NCBI GenBank assembly: GCA_016342355.1
Contig: JAEINP010000043.1
Coordinates: 1-40,542 of the forward strand
Origin: Desulfatibacillum sp.
GTDB taxonomy: Bacteria > Desulfobacterota > Desulfobacteria > Desulfobacterales > Desulfatibacillaceae
DNA: 40,542 bases
Direction of reading: 5' to 3'
Under the pieces are notes generated by a model. It ran no database searches, was not told the origin of the DNA, and saw nothing but the letters and a program-made list of their open reading frames with translations. The position numbers and the translations under genes are program-made. Positions 18,359 through 27,531 of this stretch are shown piece by piece (within the stretch, counting starts at the first letter, position 1; each line of letters starts with the position of its first letter).

Positions 18359-20248
18359 TTATGAACAATTCTCCCGTTTGCAATAGGCTCCCGCGCACAA
18401 GGCCAGGGCCAGGAAAAACAGGCCGAATGGCAAGGCGTTAGCATGGCCGGCGTCAACGGTTTTTACAAAGCAATCAAGAAAGTTGTCATCGTCTTTCGCC
18501 CAGGCCCTAAAATCTTCGGCCGTGATGGTGCCTGCGGCAAAGACCGTTCCGGTCATATCGGACAGGCTGGGAGAGCTGTCGGCGGTCAGGGTGATGCTGA
18601 CGACGGTGGTGTAAGTGATGCCCGCCTTTTCATAAATCCCCTGGGTTACCTGGTACATGTACGCGTTGATAGCTGCCCATATGTTCCTATCTTCATTGAA
18701 CCAGTAGAAGGAGGTGTCTCCTTTGTATCCGTTGAAGTACAGGCCCACCGTGGCGGTAACCACATTGGTGGGGTCCGGGCAGTACAAGTCCCAGAAAACG
18801 CCGCTCATCTGCCTGGGAGTGGGATTATCCTCGTACAGGGCGCCGATGAAGAAGGGCTCTTCCATGCCTGCGCCCAGGTTCACGCTCAGGTCAATGCCTG
18901 CTTCATCCCAACTAGTGTATCCGCAGCTTGAAAAACTGGTCCGGCCTGATCCGGCAATGGCGTCCAAGGCCCAGGGGGCAAGATTCAGGATATAAAGTCC
19001 GCTGCCACCGCTTTTGGCATTTTTGTCAATTTCGCCTTTGAACAGGATGCGGCCTGGTTTTCCCTTGGGGTCCGGGCTCCATCTGGCTTGGCCGTCCGAG
19101 TAGTCTTTTGTCAGTTGGTAAAAGTCCCCGGTATTGATGTTGGACATACACAAGGCTGTATCCCCTTCCAGCTCCGTTTCCATGCTATACACTATCCAGT
19201 TGGAGTCTGGGGACCATGAGAAGTGCGGGCTGACGCAGTCGAAATTGTCGCCGTCATTGTCGCCGTCCTGGGCCATAACCGTTCCCATGTTGGCCCCGTT
19301 TGAGTCTTGGATGATAATCTGTTTGTAGTCGTAGTCGGCATATGTATCCAGGTACGTGGCGATCCATTTTCCGTCCGGGCTCCAACGGGGCCAGTTTTGG
19401 CAGAACCAGCCGCCCCATGCAGCGGGCATGGCGTCATCTGCGGGAGATAGTTTTGTGAGGCCGGTCCCGTCAGCTTTGACCTTGAATATGCGGGCGTCGC
19501 CCGTACCGCTGGCTTCAGCGGCCTTAAAGGCTATCCACTGGCTGTTAGGGGCCCAAACATGATGGGAGACATTGATGAGCCCGTCTGACCCGCCTGCCAC
19601 ATGGACAGGATTGGTTCCGTCAATGCCCATGACATAGAGATAAACATCGGAACCGCCGCCCTTCCTGTCGTCATCACAGCCCCGAAAGGCGACCTTGGTC
19701 CCATCCGGGCTGACCATGGGTTTGTTTTCGCAGGTGTAGGCCCCACGAATCGGGCCGCCATGGGCTTGGGTTAGGCTGGTCTGGTTATCGCCGTCGACGT
19801 CCATAATCCAGATTTCCCCGCCAGTGGTATTCAGCTCTTTTTTAGGAGGCGCGAAAGCCACGTTACGCTGAAAAACAATTTTTGAGTTGTTGGGCCAAAC
19901 AAAGCTGGCGTGACTGTCGCAGCGGTCGTTGTCTGTAAGGCGGGCGAACCCGGTTCCATCGGCGTTGATCACGCAGATTTCGCCATCGTCGTTGAACTCT
20001 TCCGACTGATAGACCACTTTGGTTCCGTCGGAATTCCAACTCCAGTTACCCCAGGGAGGGTACGCGCCAAGGGTTTCCGGGGTGAGCTCCAAAATGTTGA
20101 TCACCAACCCTGCGGTATCTGTGACAGCCCCTTCCAGGCCCCAGTCAATGGATTCCTCAAAGTCCTCTGCCCAGGCGCCTCCGATGGGTATGAAAACTAA
20201 CAACAGAACAAAAACCACGCATAGCCAATTAGCAAATAACTTCTTCAT
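18359..20248 (-). CDS. Secreted TolB-like beta-propeller protein with C-terminal membrane anchor
   Basis: 629 residues. Signal peptide at 1-28 (LCVVFVLLLVFIPIGGAWA, cut before ED). Residues about 60-420 carry repeated WD40-like PD40 blades: WNSDGTKVVYQS, SPDGTKVAFRG, APNSQWIAFKA, SPDGKWIATYL, SPDSNWIVYSM, each with an I-x-V/I-x-D/N-x-D/N-G strand. The following ~180 residues are not recognised. The last 30 residues hold a hydrophobic helix (LPFGLFFLALALCAGAY) and a short CKRENCS tail, resembling C-terminal membrane anchors or sorting tails. AAGGAGG precedes the ATG. Likely a cell-envelope protein; substrate unknown. It stands alone between a terminator and a long upstream gap. Confidence 0.82.
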   Translation of the reverse strand: MKKLFANWLCVVFVLLLVFIPIGGAWAEDFEESIDWGLEGAVTDTAGLVINILELTPETLGAYPPWGNWSWNSDGTKVVYQSEEFNDDGEICVINADGTGFARLTDNDRCDSHASFVWPNNSKIVFQRNVAFAPPKKELNTTGGEIWIMDVDGDNQTSLTQAHGGPIRGAYTCENKPMVSPDGTKVAFRGCDDDRKGGGSDVYLYVMGIDGTNPVHVAGGSDGLINVSHHVWAPNSQWIAFKAAEASGTGDARIFKVKADGTGLTKLSPADDAMPAAWGGWFCQNWPRWSPDGKWIATYLDTYADYDYKQIIIQDSNGANMGTVMAQDGDNDGDNFDCVSPHFSWSPDSNWIVYSMETELEGDTALCMSNINTGDFYQLTKDYSDGQARWSPDPKGKPGRILFKGEIDKNAKSGGSGLYILNLAPWALDAIAGSGRTSFSSCGYTSWDEAGIDLSVNLGAGMEEPFFIGALYEDNPTPRQMSGVFWDLYCPDPTNVVTATVGLYFNGYKGDTSFYWFNEDRNIWAAINAYMYQVTQGIYEKAGITYTTVVSITLTADSSPSLSDMTGTVFAAGTITAEDFRAWAKDDDNFLDCFVKTVDAGHANALPFGLFFLALALCAGAYCKRENCS

Positions 20249-20784
20249 AGTTTCAACCTCCTTGCATCCGAAATCCCGTATTAGAAACGATTACCCTACA
20301 CCCATTCCAGAACTCGCAATGGCGTTTGAGCGCAAACACAAGTTTCAAAAAAGTAATGCAAATTTTAGTATTCTTATAAGTGAGACTTAAAAAGAAACCG
20401 CATTTCAAGTCAAGAAAAATGCTGAACAAAAATGCATAATTTAAGATGCTTAACAAATTTTACAGTAAAATACATATTGCACATATAGGACTTTGCTTAT
20501 AATCTTTGTCTTGCATGCCGAGGCAGGCCCTTTTCACGTCTTCCTTGGTCAAAAGCCCCTTTGGAGTACCATGATGGTAATGCATGCGGCCTAGTCTATA
20601 AGCCTTCCCATAGGGCCGCCTGGGGCCAGGTTGGCGTTGTGTTCCCGCAGGGCGGGATGGACTGCTTTGCTGCCCATTCTTGCGGAGGATCTTGAAAAAC
20701 AACTTGCCCCCCGTTGAATCCGATAGTATATCTTTTGTGAAAAGGCTTTTTGTATCAGGATTTTTTTAGGCGCCCTTAATTTTT
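20249..20784. other. 536-bp divergent intergenic region
   Basis: Lies between the TolB-like gene (minus) and nadK (plus), and is AT-rich over 20250-20480. It must hold promoters for both, but I see no convincing -35/-10 pair; the best isolated boxes are a minus-strand TTGACT near 20412 and TATAAG near 20380, whose spacing is wrong. A minus-strand frame at 20460-20702 starts with TTG and has no recognisable domain. No RNA gene identified. Confidence 0.4.
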
Positions 20785-21639
20785 ATGAAAAAAATCGGAA
20801 TATTTGCCAAAGTTCATGAGGAACCGCTGAAGATGGCGGGCCACCTGCAGGAATGGCTGGCAAACCACAAGATTGAGTTTGTCAGACAAGATAGCTCCCC
20901 CCCGGTTTTGGACGTAACGCAAACCACTCCAGGCTTGGCTCCGTCAGACCTGTCGTGCGTCATCGTACTGGGGGGAGACGGCACCTTTTTATCCGCGGCC
21001 CGATGGATAGGAAACCAAAAGATCCCTATTCTGGGGGTTAAATTCGGGGCCGTTGGATTTTTGTCCGAGACCAAAAAAGAGGATTTATATCCGGTTTTGG
21101 AGTCGGTTCTTAACACGGATTTCAAAACCCAGGCCCGAACCCGCCTGCTGGTGACCGTTCATGAAGGGGATCGGGAAGTCACCACCCAGACAGTGTTGAA
21201 CGACGTGGTGATAAACAACGGTACTCTGGCTCGTCTGGCCCATGTGAGCACTTACGTGGATGAGGAATACCTTACCACCTTTCGGGCTGACGGACTGATA
21301 GTGGCCACGCCCACCGGCTCCACCGCCTATTCCCTGGCGGCAGGAGGGCCCATTCTGGAGCCCCAGGTTGCGGCGATTCTTCTCACGCCTATTTGCCCTT
21401 TCACCCTCACCAATCGGCCTCTCATTGTGACTGACACATCGACTATCCGCATGGCTTTGGACAAAACCGCCACGGATGTAACCCTCACTTTTGACGGACA
21501 GGCCGGTCTGAAACTCAACGAGCACCACACCATCACCATCCAAAAATCGCCCGCACCCACCCTTATGATTAAGGTTCCCGGCCAGTCTTATTTTGACGTG
21601 CTTAAAACCAAACTGCGTTGGAGCGGAGGTAAAATATAG
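20785..21639 (+). CDS. nadK: NAD kinase
   Basis: 284 residues. Phosphorylates NAD to NADP in the cytoplasm, supplying the NADP pool used by enzymes such as NfnAB. Motifs: GGDGT at 63-67 (catalytic Asp65), VLNDVVINNG (NE/D motif), and ATPTGSTAYSLAAGGPI (the conserved TGSTAY loop). Length fits bacterial NAD kinases. No strong ribosome-binding site before the ATG. First gene of a plus-strand operon; the next gene's GTG overlaps its stop by one base. Confidence 0.94.
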   Translation: MKKIGIFAKVHEEPLKMAGHLQEWLANHKIEFVRQDSSPPVLDVTQTTPGLAPSDLSCVIVLGGDGTFLSAARWIGNQKIPILGVKFGAVGFLSETKKEDLYPVLESVLNTDFKTQARTRLLVTVHEGDREVTTQTVLNDVVINNGTLARLAHVSTYVDEEYLTTFRADGLIVATPTGSTAYSLAAGGPILEPQVAAILLTPICPFTLTNRPLIVTDTSTIRMALDKTATDVTLTFDGQAGLKLNEHHTITIQKSPAPTLMIKVPGQSYFDVLKTKLRWSGGKI

Positions 21640-22259
21640 TGGAGCCCACCCAAAGAGTTAAATTCAAGTGTTTTGATATAGAATTGGAAGGCCTTCTGGA
21701 TGAACAGGACGGCGACAAAGCCGTGGTGGTCACCCACCCCCATCCTCTATACGGGGGAGACATGCACAACCTGGTGGTGGACTCCCTGGCTCGAGCTTAT
21801 GTCCAATCCGGGTATACCTGCCTGCGGTTTAATTTTCGGGGCGTGGGAAAAAGCAAGGGCCTTCACGATGACGGCAACGGGGAGCGCGATGATATATTGG
21901 CTGCCGTGGCGTATCTGCGTGATTTGGGTAAAACAGACATCCACCTTGCAGGGTATTCCTTTGGCGCATGGGTGGCGGCCCGGACCCAATGGCGCATTGA
22001 TCCCCCTCCCCTGGTGATGGTCGCCCCGCCTTTGGACATGCTCAGTTTTGACGATGTGGAATCCCTGCCCAACCTGGAGTTGGTGGTGGTGGGCACCAAA
22101 GATGAATTCGCGCCAGCCTACTTAATCCACGATAAAGTCCGCAAATGGAACCGCAAGGCGAATATCATTGAAATCAAAGGCGAGGACCATTTTTTCTTTG
22201 CCATGGCCCCCCAGTTGGAATCCTCGGTCATGCGGTATCTCAGGCAACGGGAACCATGA
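21639..22259 (+). CDS. Alpha/beta hydrolase
   Basis: 206 residues, cytoplasmic. Starts with GTG at 21639, overlapping the nadK stop (TAGTG). Hydrolase signatures: HPHPLYGGDMHNLVV (oxyanion-loop region), FNFRGVGKS, the nucleophile elbow GYSFGA (Ser107), GTKDEF (Asp) and GEDHFFF (His), completing the triad. This pattern (COG2945-type, dienelactone-hydrolase-like) is common but substrate is not known. Overlaps ispD by 4 bp (ATGA), so it is translationally coupled to it. Confidence 0.85.
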   Translation: MEPTQRVKFKCFDIELEGLLDEQDGDKAVVVTHPHPLYGGDMHNLVVDSLARAYVQSGYTCLRFNFRGVGKSKGLHDDGNGERDDILAAVAYLRDLGKTDIHLAGYSFGAWVAARTQWRIDPPPLVMVAPPLDMLSFDDVESLPNLELVVVGTKDEFAPAYLIHDKVRKWNRKANIIEIKGEDHFFFAMAPQLESSVMRYLRQREP

Positions 22260-22945
22260 ACGCGGCGATCATAGTGGCGGGCGGAAGCGGCCAACGCATG
22301 GGCGCCGCAGTACGCAAACAATACCTTGAAGTCCTTGGCAAGCCCATCCTCGCCCGCACCCTGATGGTTTTCGACCAGTGCCCGGATGTGGATCGCATCA
22401 TCCTTGTGGTTCCCCCGGATGATTACGCCCTATGCCGGAAGCAGGTTCTGGCCCCCTTGAATATCACTACGCCCCTTATCCTGGCGCCTGGCGGAAAGCG
22501 CCTGCGCCAGGAATCGGTATATAACGGGCTGGAAGCGGTGGAACCCGGCGCGGAGATTGTAGCTATCCACGACGGGGTGAGACCCTTTGTGGCGTCCGTC
22601 GACATCAGCCGATGCATAGAGGGCGCAAAAATTTACGGAGCTTGCATGCTAGGCGTTCCAGCCTATGACACACTCAAGCAAACGGATAATGAAGCAACAA
22701 TTCTACGCACCATAGACCGCACCAACATGTGGCTGGCCCAGACTCCCCAGGCTTTTTCTTATCCGCTGATCAAGGAAGCCCACCAAAAGGCTCTGGATGA
22801 AGGCTTTGAAGGCACGGACGACGCATCCCTGGTGGAACGTTTAGGCGAGTCTGTGCATGTCATAGAGGGGAGCCGGAACAACATAAAAATCACCACCCCC
22901 GAAGACCTGCACCTGGCGGAAGCTCTATTACAGCACAGGAGTTGA
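22256..22945 (+). CDS. ispD: 2-C-methyl-D-erythritol 4-phosphate cytidylyltransferase
   Basis: 229 residues. Third step of the MEP isoprenoid pathway: MEP + CTP to CDP-ME. N-terminal nucleotide-binding loop AAIIVAGGSGQRMG with downstream Lys (RKQYLEVLGKPIL), HDGVRPFV, and the C-terminal TQAFSYPLI ... GTDDASLVERLG are the classic IspD motifs. No ispF follows. Its ATG overlaps the hydrolase stop. Confidence 0.94.
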   Translation: MNAAIIVAGGSGQRMGAAVRKQYLEVLGKPILARTLMVFDQCPDVDRIILVVPPDDYALCRKQVLAPLNITTPLILAPGGKRLRQESVYNGLEAVEPGAEIVAIHDGVRPFVASVDISRCIEGAKIYGACMLGVPAYDTLKQTDNEATILRTIDRTNMWLAQTPQAFSYPLIKEAHQKALDEGFEGTDDASLVERLGESVHVIEGSRNNIKITTPEDLHLAEALLQHRS

Positions 22946-23086
22946 ATTTCCAGCATACTTGTATTTTGTCGATAAGTGTAATATCTTATCTTATCATTGG
23001 GTTCAGTCGCATCATCCTTTTGCTCAGATCTTAAGAAGCTCTCAATGGGAATTCTGTCGCATCAGCAGGGCTACATACAAATCAAA

Positions 23087-23551
23087 ATGGAATTTATTAT
23101 GTATCATATTCCCGATGAACCCAGTCCTGGCACCTTACAGCAATGGGTTGTCAATCCCATTTGGCCTTTGGTTTCATATATCATTATCGGCCCTCTAATG
23201 GCTTTTCTGTGGTTATTATTTAACGCCGGCGCCATGGGAGTTTTAAACCGCAAGCAAGCTATCAATCTGGGGGGGCTGTCGTTTTTACTATTGATTGTGG
23301 CTATTGTGTTAACGATAGCCGTGAGCTGTGTTTTTGGTTTTGCCAATTACGAAACTTTTTCCGGGTTGATAATGGATGCCGGAGGGGTGGCTGTCGCGTA
23401 TTTTTTGTATAAAATCCAAATGCCATATTTTCGGGTCTACTCATCCATGGATTACCCCGTTTGGAATGGAATGGTACTCATGGGCGCAGCATTTCTCTTA
23501 AGGCCTTTGCTTATTCTTGCTCAAATGTTTTTCCTGTATATAATCTTATAG
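23087..23551 (+). CDS. Small integral membrane protein of unknown function
   Basis: About 154 residues with four predicted membrane helices: LVSYIIIGPLMAFLWLLF, LGGLSFLLLIVAIVLTIAVS, FSGLIMDAGGVAVAYFLY and MVLMGAAFLLRPLLILAQMF. No family recognised. Start uncertain: ATG at 23087 and ATG at 23099 are best; earlier starts at 22997 and 23045 also lack a good ribosome-binding site. The region from here to 24480 is noticeably more AT-rich than the rest of the window. The next gene starts 11 bp downstream, suggesting a two-gene unit. Confidence 0.65.
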   Translation: MEFIMYHIPDEPSPGTLQQWVVNPIWPLVSYIIIGPLMAFLWLLFNAGAMGVLNRKQAINLGGLSFLLLIVAIVLTIAVSCVFGFANYETFSGLIMDAGGVAVAYFLYKIQMPYFRVYSSMDYPVWNGMVLMGAAFLLRPLLILAQMFFLYIIL

Positions 23552-23562
23552 CCATAACAACC

Positions 23563-24483
23563 ATGAAAAACCTCGATTCAATAATGAAGGATGTGGAAGA
23601 CCTTTTTGATAAAGGTCAATATTCCAAGGCCTGCTCCTTGCTAAAGGAACTTTTGGGGCAGGACCCTAACCATTTTTTCGGGCATTTTCTACTGTCCTTA
23701 TGCCTATGCAAGTTGCAGCGTTTTTGGGGCGCCCGACAAGAAGCTCAAATCACTATTGAGCTTGATCCTAAGGCATGGCAAGGGCATTTTGCGGAAGCCC
23801 AGGCGCTTTTGGGGCTCGAGCGATATCAACAAGCTCACAGGCATGCAGAATATGTTCTGGAAATGGCGCCGGATCTTGGAAGCGCCCATCACCTTAGTGC
23901 AAAACTTAGCTTGGCTACGGGAGATTTTGCCAGGGCGGAAGAATCTTTTAAGCAGGCAGTTCAATTGTCGCCTCGCGAGCTTGATTTCCTATCAGATCTG
24001 GCAAAAATTCAACTTGTCTCCGGCAAAAAGGAACCTGCACGCCAGACCATTGAAAAAATCTTGAATGCCGCCCCTGAGCATATTGATGGGCAGGTGTTGA
24101 TGGGTTGTCTCAACCTGGATGAAGGCCGCTTGCAGGAGGCTTCAGACTATGCAATCAGGGCTCTTTTACAAGATCATGAACACCTTGGCGCCCGGAGGCT
24201 CATGGCTGAAATAAAAGCGCAAACGAACCCTCTATTGGGAACATGGTGGAAATTCAACGACAAAATGTTGGAGTTTGGACAGGATAAAACAGCGCTTATA
24301 GTTTTGGTATCTTATGTGATTGCACGATTTGCCATTAACTTGGCAAACCAAGGTAGCAATACCCTATCCTTTTGCATCTGGTTTGGTTTTTATGGAATTT
24401 GTTTTCTCGCCTGGTTAGCCCCTGCCCTATTCCACGTTATTCTCAAGAGCGAGTTAGATAAATCAAGGATGAAAGACCTTTAG
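23563..24483 (+). CDS. TPR-repeat protein with C-terminal membrane helices
   Basis: About 306 residues. Residues 1-215 are about six tetratricopeptide repeats (for example LFDKGQYSKACSLLKELL, LGLERYQQAHRHAEYVLEMA, LATGDFARAEESFKQAVQLS). The C-terminal ~80 residues contain two hydrophobic segments (TALIVLVSYVIARFAINLA and FCIWFGFYGICFLAWLAPAL), so the TPR domain is cytoplasmic and held at the membrane. Start ATG at 23563 without clear Shine-Dalgarno. Follows the small membrane protein closely; the pair may form a complex. Convergent with the LOG-like gene (9-bp gap). Confidence 0.72.
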   Translation: MKNLDSIMKDVEDLFDKGQYSKACSLLKELLGQDPNHFFGHFLLSLCLCKLQRFWGARQEAQITIELDPKAWQGHFAEAQALLGLERYQQAHRHAEYVLEMAPDLGSAHHLSAKLSLATGDFARAEESFKQAVQLSPRELDFLSDLAKIQLVSGKKEPARQTIEKILNAAPEHIDGQVLMGCLNLDEGRLQEASDYAIRALLQDHEHLGARRLMAEIKAQTNPLLGTWWKFNDKMLEFGQDKTALIVLVSYVIARFAINLANQGSNTLSFCIWFGFYGICFLAWLAPALFHVILKSELDKSRMKDL

Positions 24484-24492
24484 CCTGCCCGC

Positions 24493-24969
24493 TTATTTCA
24501 ATAAATCCTTTATCATTCCTATTATTTCATCAGGCGTGGCGGCAAGAAAAAACATGCCTTGGGGGGCCATGGCGGCGACTACCGGGCCAGGGTCCCACCC
24601 CATGCAGATGACCGGGCGTTTGCTTTTCATGGCCAGGGCGATTTCGGACAAAGTGCCCGCCCCGCCCGGGCACGCCACCACCACTTGGGAAGACAGCACG
24701 TTGATGTAGTTTCTGGCTGCGTTCATGCCTGTCAGAATGGGAATGTCTATGTAATCGGAGGTCTGGGAGGTATCCATGTCCGGCAATACCCCTACTGTCA
24801 GGCCGCCCGCTTCCCTGGCGCCTTTGGCGGATGCCTCCATGATCCCTGCAGCCCTGCCTCCGTTCAGGAGGACCCAACCTTCGCTGGCGATAAGCCGCCC
24901 CAGTTCGTAAGCGCATTCTATGGATTCCTGAGAGGCGCTGCCGCCGCCCATCACTCCGATGATGATCAT
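24493..24969 (-). CDS. LOG-like / TIGR00725-type nucleotide phosphoribohydrolase family protein
   Basis: 158 residues, Rossmann fold. Motifs: GVMGGGSAS at the N-terminus, LLNGGRAAGIMEASAKGA and the diagnostic CPGGAGTLSEIALAM, which corresponds to the PGGxGTxxE nucleotide-binding motif of LOG/lysine-decarboxylase-like proteins. These hydrolyse nucleoside monophosphates to base and ribose 5-phosphate (known for LOG enzymes); the bacterial TIGR00725 group is poorly characterised. Start is ATG at 24969 with GGGAGG 8 nt upstream. It follows nfnB by 81 bp, with a weak hairpin in the gap. Confidence 0.82.
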   Translation of the reverse strand: MIIIGVMGGGSASQESIECAYELGRLIASEGWVLLNGGRAAGIMEASAKGAREAGGLTVGVLPDMDTSQTSDYIDIPILTGMNAARNYINVLSSQVVVACPGGAGTLSEIALAMKSKRPVICMGWDPGPVVAAMAPQGMFFLAATPDEIIGMIKDLLK

Positions 24970-24994
24970 ATGTCGTGCCCTCCCATAGTAGAAA

Positions 24995-25022
24995 GGCAGG
25001 ACCCCCTTACGAGAGCCCTGCC
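24995..25022 (-). terminator. Weak hairpin between nfnB and the LOG-like gene
   Basis: Minus-strand GGCAGG, 16-nt loop, CCTGCC, then TTTCT. Six perfect pairs but a poor U tract, so it may only attenuate transcription. Confidence 0.3.
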
Positions 25023-25050
25023 TTGATCGATCATGCAAAATCCATCAGAT

Positions 25051-26454
25051 TTACCATCCCAGCTTAAGGTAATCCTCCATGGAGTTGGCTGCAGCGCGTC
25101 CGGCGCCCATCGCCTGGATGACCGTGGCCATGCCGGTGACTATGTCGCCGCCAGCCCAAACACCCTTCATGGTGGTCTTGCCCGTGGCGGGGTCCGCCAC
25201 GATGTAGCCCCGTTTGTTCAACTCCAGGGCCGGGGTGGTGGAGGTGAGCAGGGGGTTTGCGCCCGCGCCCACGGAGATGACCGCCAGGTCGCAATCCAAA
25301 TCGAACTCCGAGCCTTCAATGGGTACGGGACGCCGCCTGCCGGACGCATCGGGTTCGCCCAGTTCCATTTTCTTGCAATGCATGGTGGTGAGCCTGCCTT
25401 CATCGGTGCCGGAGAATCCCAGGGGAGCGGTGAGGAGAAACAACTCAATACCCTCTTCTTCCGCATGATGGATTTCCTCGCCCCTGGCAGGCATTTCCTC
25501 TCGGGAGCGGCGGTAAACGATCCTGACAGTTTCCGCGCCCAGGCGCATGGCTGTGCGGGCTGAATCCATGGCCACGTTGCCGGCGCCAATGACCGTTACG
25601 TTCTTGCCGACCACAATGGGAGTATCGTATTCAGGGAAGAGATAGGCCTTCATGAGGTTGGAGCGGGTGAGGTATTCATTGGCGGAGTACACGCCAATGA
25701 GGTTTTCGCCCGGGATGCCTAGGAAGTAGGGCAAGCCAGCGCCCACCGCCACATAAATGGCGTCAAAGCCCTCTTCAAACAATTCTTCCAGAGAAACAAT
25801 AGCGCCCACAACCTGGTTGCACTGGAATTTCACTCCCAGGCGCTCCAGGTAATGGATTTCCGCAAACAAGATTTCCTTGGGCAGACGGAATTCGGGAATG
25901 CCGTACAGCAGCACGCCGCCGGGCTTATGGAAGGCCTCAAACACGGTGACGTCATGTCCGTTGAGGATAAGATCGCCAGCCACGGTGAGTCCGGAAGGAC
26001 CGGAGCCGACCACGGCGACTTTCTTGCCGGTGGCGGGCTTGGTTTCAGGAATCTTGACTTCCCCTTCCTTGCGCTCCCAGTCGGCCAGGAACCTTTCCAG
26101 GCGGCCAATGGCCACTGGATCGCCCTTTTTGCCCACGATGCATTTGGCTTCGCATTGGACTTCCTGGGGGCAAACCCGGCCGCATACTGCGGGCAGAGCG
26201 TTGGTTTCCTTGATTTTGGCGATACCGGCGGCGAAATTGCCTGCGGCGATTTCCTTGATAAATCCGGGAATATCAATACCAACCGGGCAGCCCTGCCGAC
26301 ATCCGGGATTTTTGCACTGGATGCACCGGGAAGCCTCCAGCATTGCGGTTTCCGGTGTGTAGCCAAAGGGTACTTCCTCGAAATTTCTCGCCCGAACTTT
26401 TGGGTCCTGCTCGGGCATTGGCTGCCTGGGGACCTTTTCTTTTTTTTCTGCCAT
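25051..26454 (-). CDS. nfnB: NfnB/SudA-type FAD oxidoreductase (GltD-like), large subunit
   Basis: 467 residues, cytoplasmic. N-terminal dicluster domain with C-x2-C-x4-C-x3-CP (CIQCKNPGCRQGCP) and CGRVCPQEVQCEAKC, two [4Fe-4S] clusters as in GltD/NfnB. FAD Rossmann motif VVGSGPSG near residue 150 and a second nucleotide motif IGAGNVAMD near 290; C-terminal GGDIVTGMATVIQAMG FAD loop. Together with the adjacent NfnA it makes the NADH-dependent reduced ferredoxin:NADP oxidoreductase / sulfide dehydrogenase type enzyme, known to do flavin-based electron bifurcation. Lies 65 bp after nfnA; GAGAGG precedes its ATG. Confidence 0.88.
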   Translation of the reverse strand: MAEKKEKVPRQPMPEQDPKVRARNFEEVPFGYTPETAMLEASRCIQCKNPGCRQGCPVGIDIPGFIKEIAAGNFAAGIAKIKETNALPAVCGRVCPQEVQCEAKCIVGKKGDPVAIGRLERFLADWERKEGEVKIPETKPATGKKVAVVGSGPSGLTVAGDLILNGHDVTVFEAFHKPGGVLLYGIPEFRLPKEILFAEIHYLERLGVKFQCNQVVGAIVSLEELFEEGFDAIYVAVGAGLPYFLGIPGENLIGVYSANEYLTRSNLMKAYLFPEYDTPIVVGKNVTVIGAGNVAMDSARTAMRLGAETVRIVYRRSREEMPARGEEIHHAEEEGIELFLLTAPLGFSGTDEGRLTTMHCKKMELGEPDASGRRRPVPIEGSEFDLDCDLAVISVGAGANPLLTSTTPALELNKRGYIVADPATGKTTMKGVWAGGDIVTGMATVIQAMGAGRAAANSMEDYLKLGW

Positions 26455-26519
26455 TATAACACCCTCTCTTATGAGCCGATGGGTTCAATGATTATGGTTA
26501 CGCATGGGTGCGTTTTATC

Positions 26520-27359
26520 TTAGCCCTTGCAGGAACAACTGTTCCGGAACCGGTCCATGGATTCTTTCTCCTCCGCCATATAACCTGCCAGGCGTTGGGA
26601 AAGTCCGTCAAAATCCACCTGATGGCCGTCGAATTCCGGGCCGTCCACGCAGGCGAACTTGGTTTCGCCGCCCACGGATACGCGGCAGCAGCCGCACATG
26701 CCGGTGCCGTCCACCATGATGGCGTTGAGGCTTACCAAAGTGGGGACATTGTATTGCTTGGTGACGGAACAGACGAACTTCATCATGGGCACAGGGCCGA
26801 TTCCCACCACCAAGTCCACTTTTTCGCTTTCCAGTCTTTTCTTCAAAAGGTCTGTGCCGAAACCATGGTATCCGCAGGAGCCGTCGTCGGTGCAGACTTC
26901 CAGGATGTCGGAGGCTTGGGTCATTTCCTTTTCCATGATCAGCAGTTCTTTGTTACGCGCTCCGATAATGCCCACGACCTTGTTTCCCGCCTGTTTGAAC
27001 CCGCGGGTGATAGGGTGCAGCACCGCCACGCCTGTTCCACCGCCGATGCAAACCACTGTGCCGATATTGTCTACATGGGTGGGTTTGCCAAGGGGGCCGG
27101 CAATGTCCAGGAGGGCGTCGCCCACCTGGAGGGTTTTCATGAGGGCTGTGGTTTTGCCCACTACCTGATAAATAAGGGTAATGGTGCCCTTGGCAGGGTC
27201 TGTATTCGCCATGGTCAGGGGAATTCTCTCCCCTGTTTCATTGACGCGCAAAATCACAAACTGGCCGGGTTTGGCCTTTTTTGCGATTTGCGGGGCTTCG
27301 ATCACATTTTCGACCACAGTTCCCTGGGCCAACTCCCGTCTTGATAAAATTTTAAACAT
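26520..27359 (-). CDS. nfnA: NfnA/SudB-type FAD-[2Fe-2S]-NAD(P) subunit
   Basis: 279 residues. N-terminal FAD beta-barrel with RIPLTMAN, NAD-binding motif CIGGGTGVAVLHP, then the PyrK/NfnA-type [2Fe-2S] cysteines: DDGSCGYHG and GTGMCGCCRVSVGG with a later ACVDGPEF. In NfnAB this subunit carries FAD, a [2Fe-2S] cluster and the NADH site. CCGGAGG precedes the ATG. First gene of a two-gene operon with a candidate sigma-54 promoter 33-48 bp upstream; placed where rnfB would be expected after rnfA. Confidence 0.9.
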   Translation of the reverse strand: MFKILSRRELAQGTVVENVIEAPQIAKKAKPGQFVILRVNETGERIPLTMANTDPAKGTITLIYQVVGKTTALMKTLQVGDALLDIAGPLGKPTHVDNIGTVVCIGGGTGVAVLHPITRGFKQAGNKVVGIIGARNKELLIMEKEMTQASDILEVCTDDGSCGYHGFGTDLLKKRLESEKVDLVVGIGPVPMMKFVCSVTKQYNVPTLVSLNAIMVDGTGMCGCCRVSVGGETKFACVDGPEFDGHQVDFDGLSQRLAGYMAEEKESMDRFRNSCSCKG

Positions 27360-27391
27360 CGAAAACCTCCGGGTAGGGGGTTCACAGGTCT

Positions 27392-27407
27392 TGCCCGAGT
27401 TGTGCCA
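27392..27407 (-). promoter_or_regulatory. Candidate sigma-54 promoter of nfnAB
   Basis: Minus-strand TGGCACAACTCGGGCA: the -24 hexamer TGGCAC is perfect and GC sits at the required distance. The -12 element is GGGCA instead of TTGCA. Predicted start about 27381, then CCGGAGG and the ATG at 27359, which is ideal spacing. Confidence 0.5.
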
Positions 27408-27507
27408 GCAACCTTAGTGAAACAAAAAGCCGCGTTTTGAAACAAAAAAACAGGGCCGGGGGCGAAAAACCGTGGAACCGAAAGTTATATTAGCGCCAGT
27501 TGAAACA

Positions 27508-27523
27508 TTCTCCTGGCGGAGAA
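27508..27523. repeat. Palindrome upstream of nfnAB, possible enhancer site
   Basis: TTCTCC-TGGC-GGAGAA is a perfect 6+4+6 inverted repeat about 100 bp upstream of the candidate sigma-54 promoter, a usual distance for an activator site. It can also fold in rnfA read-through RNA. Confidence 0.45.
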
Positions 27524-27531
27524 CTAAAACA

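Noticed and set aside
20460-20702. 80-residue minus-strand frame in the TolB/nadK gap
   Set aside because: It starts with TTG, has no domain I recognise and a low-complexity Arg/Gly-rich first half. A remnant of a lost gene is possible, but not supported.
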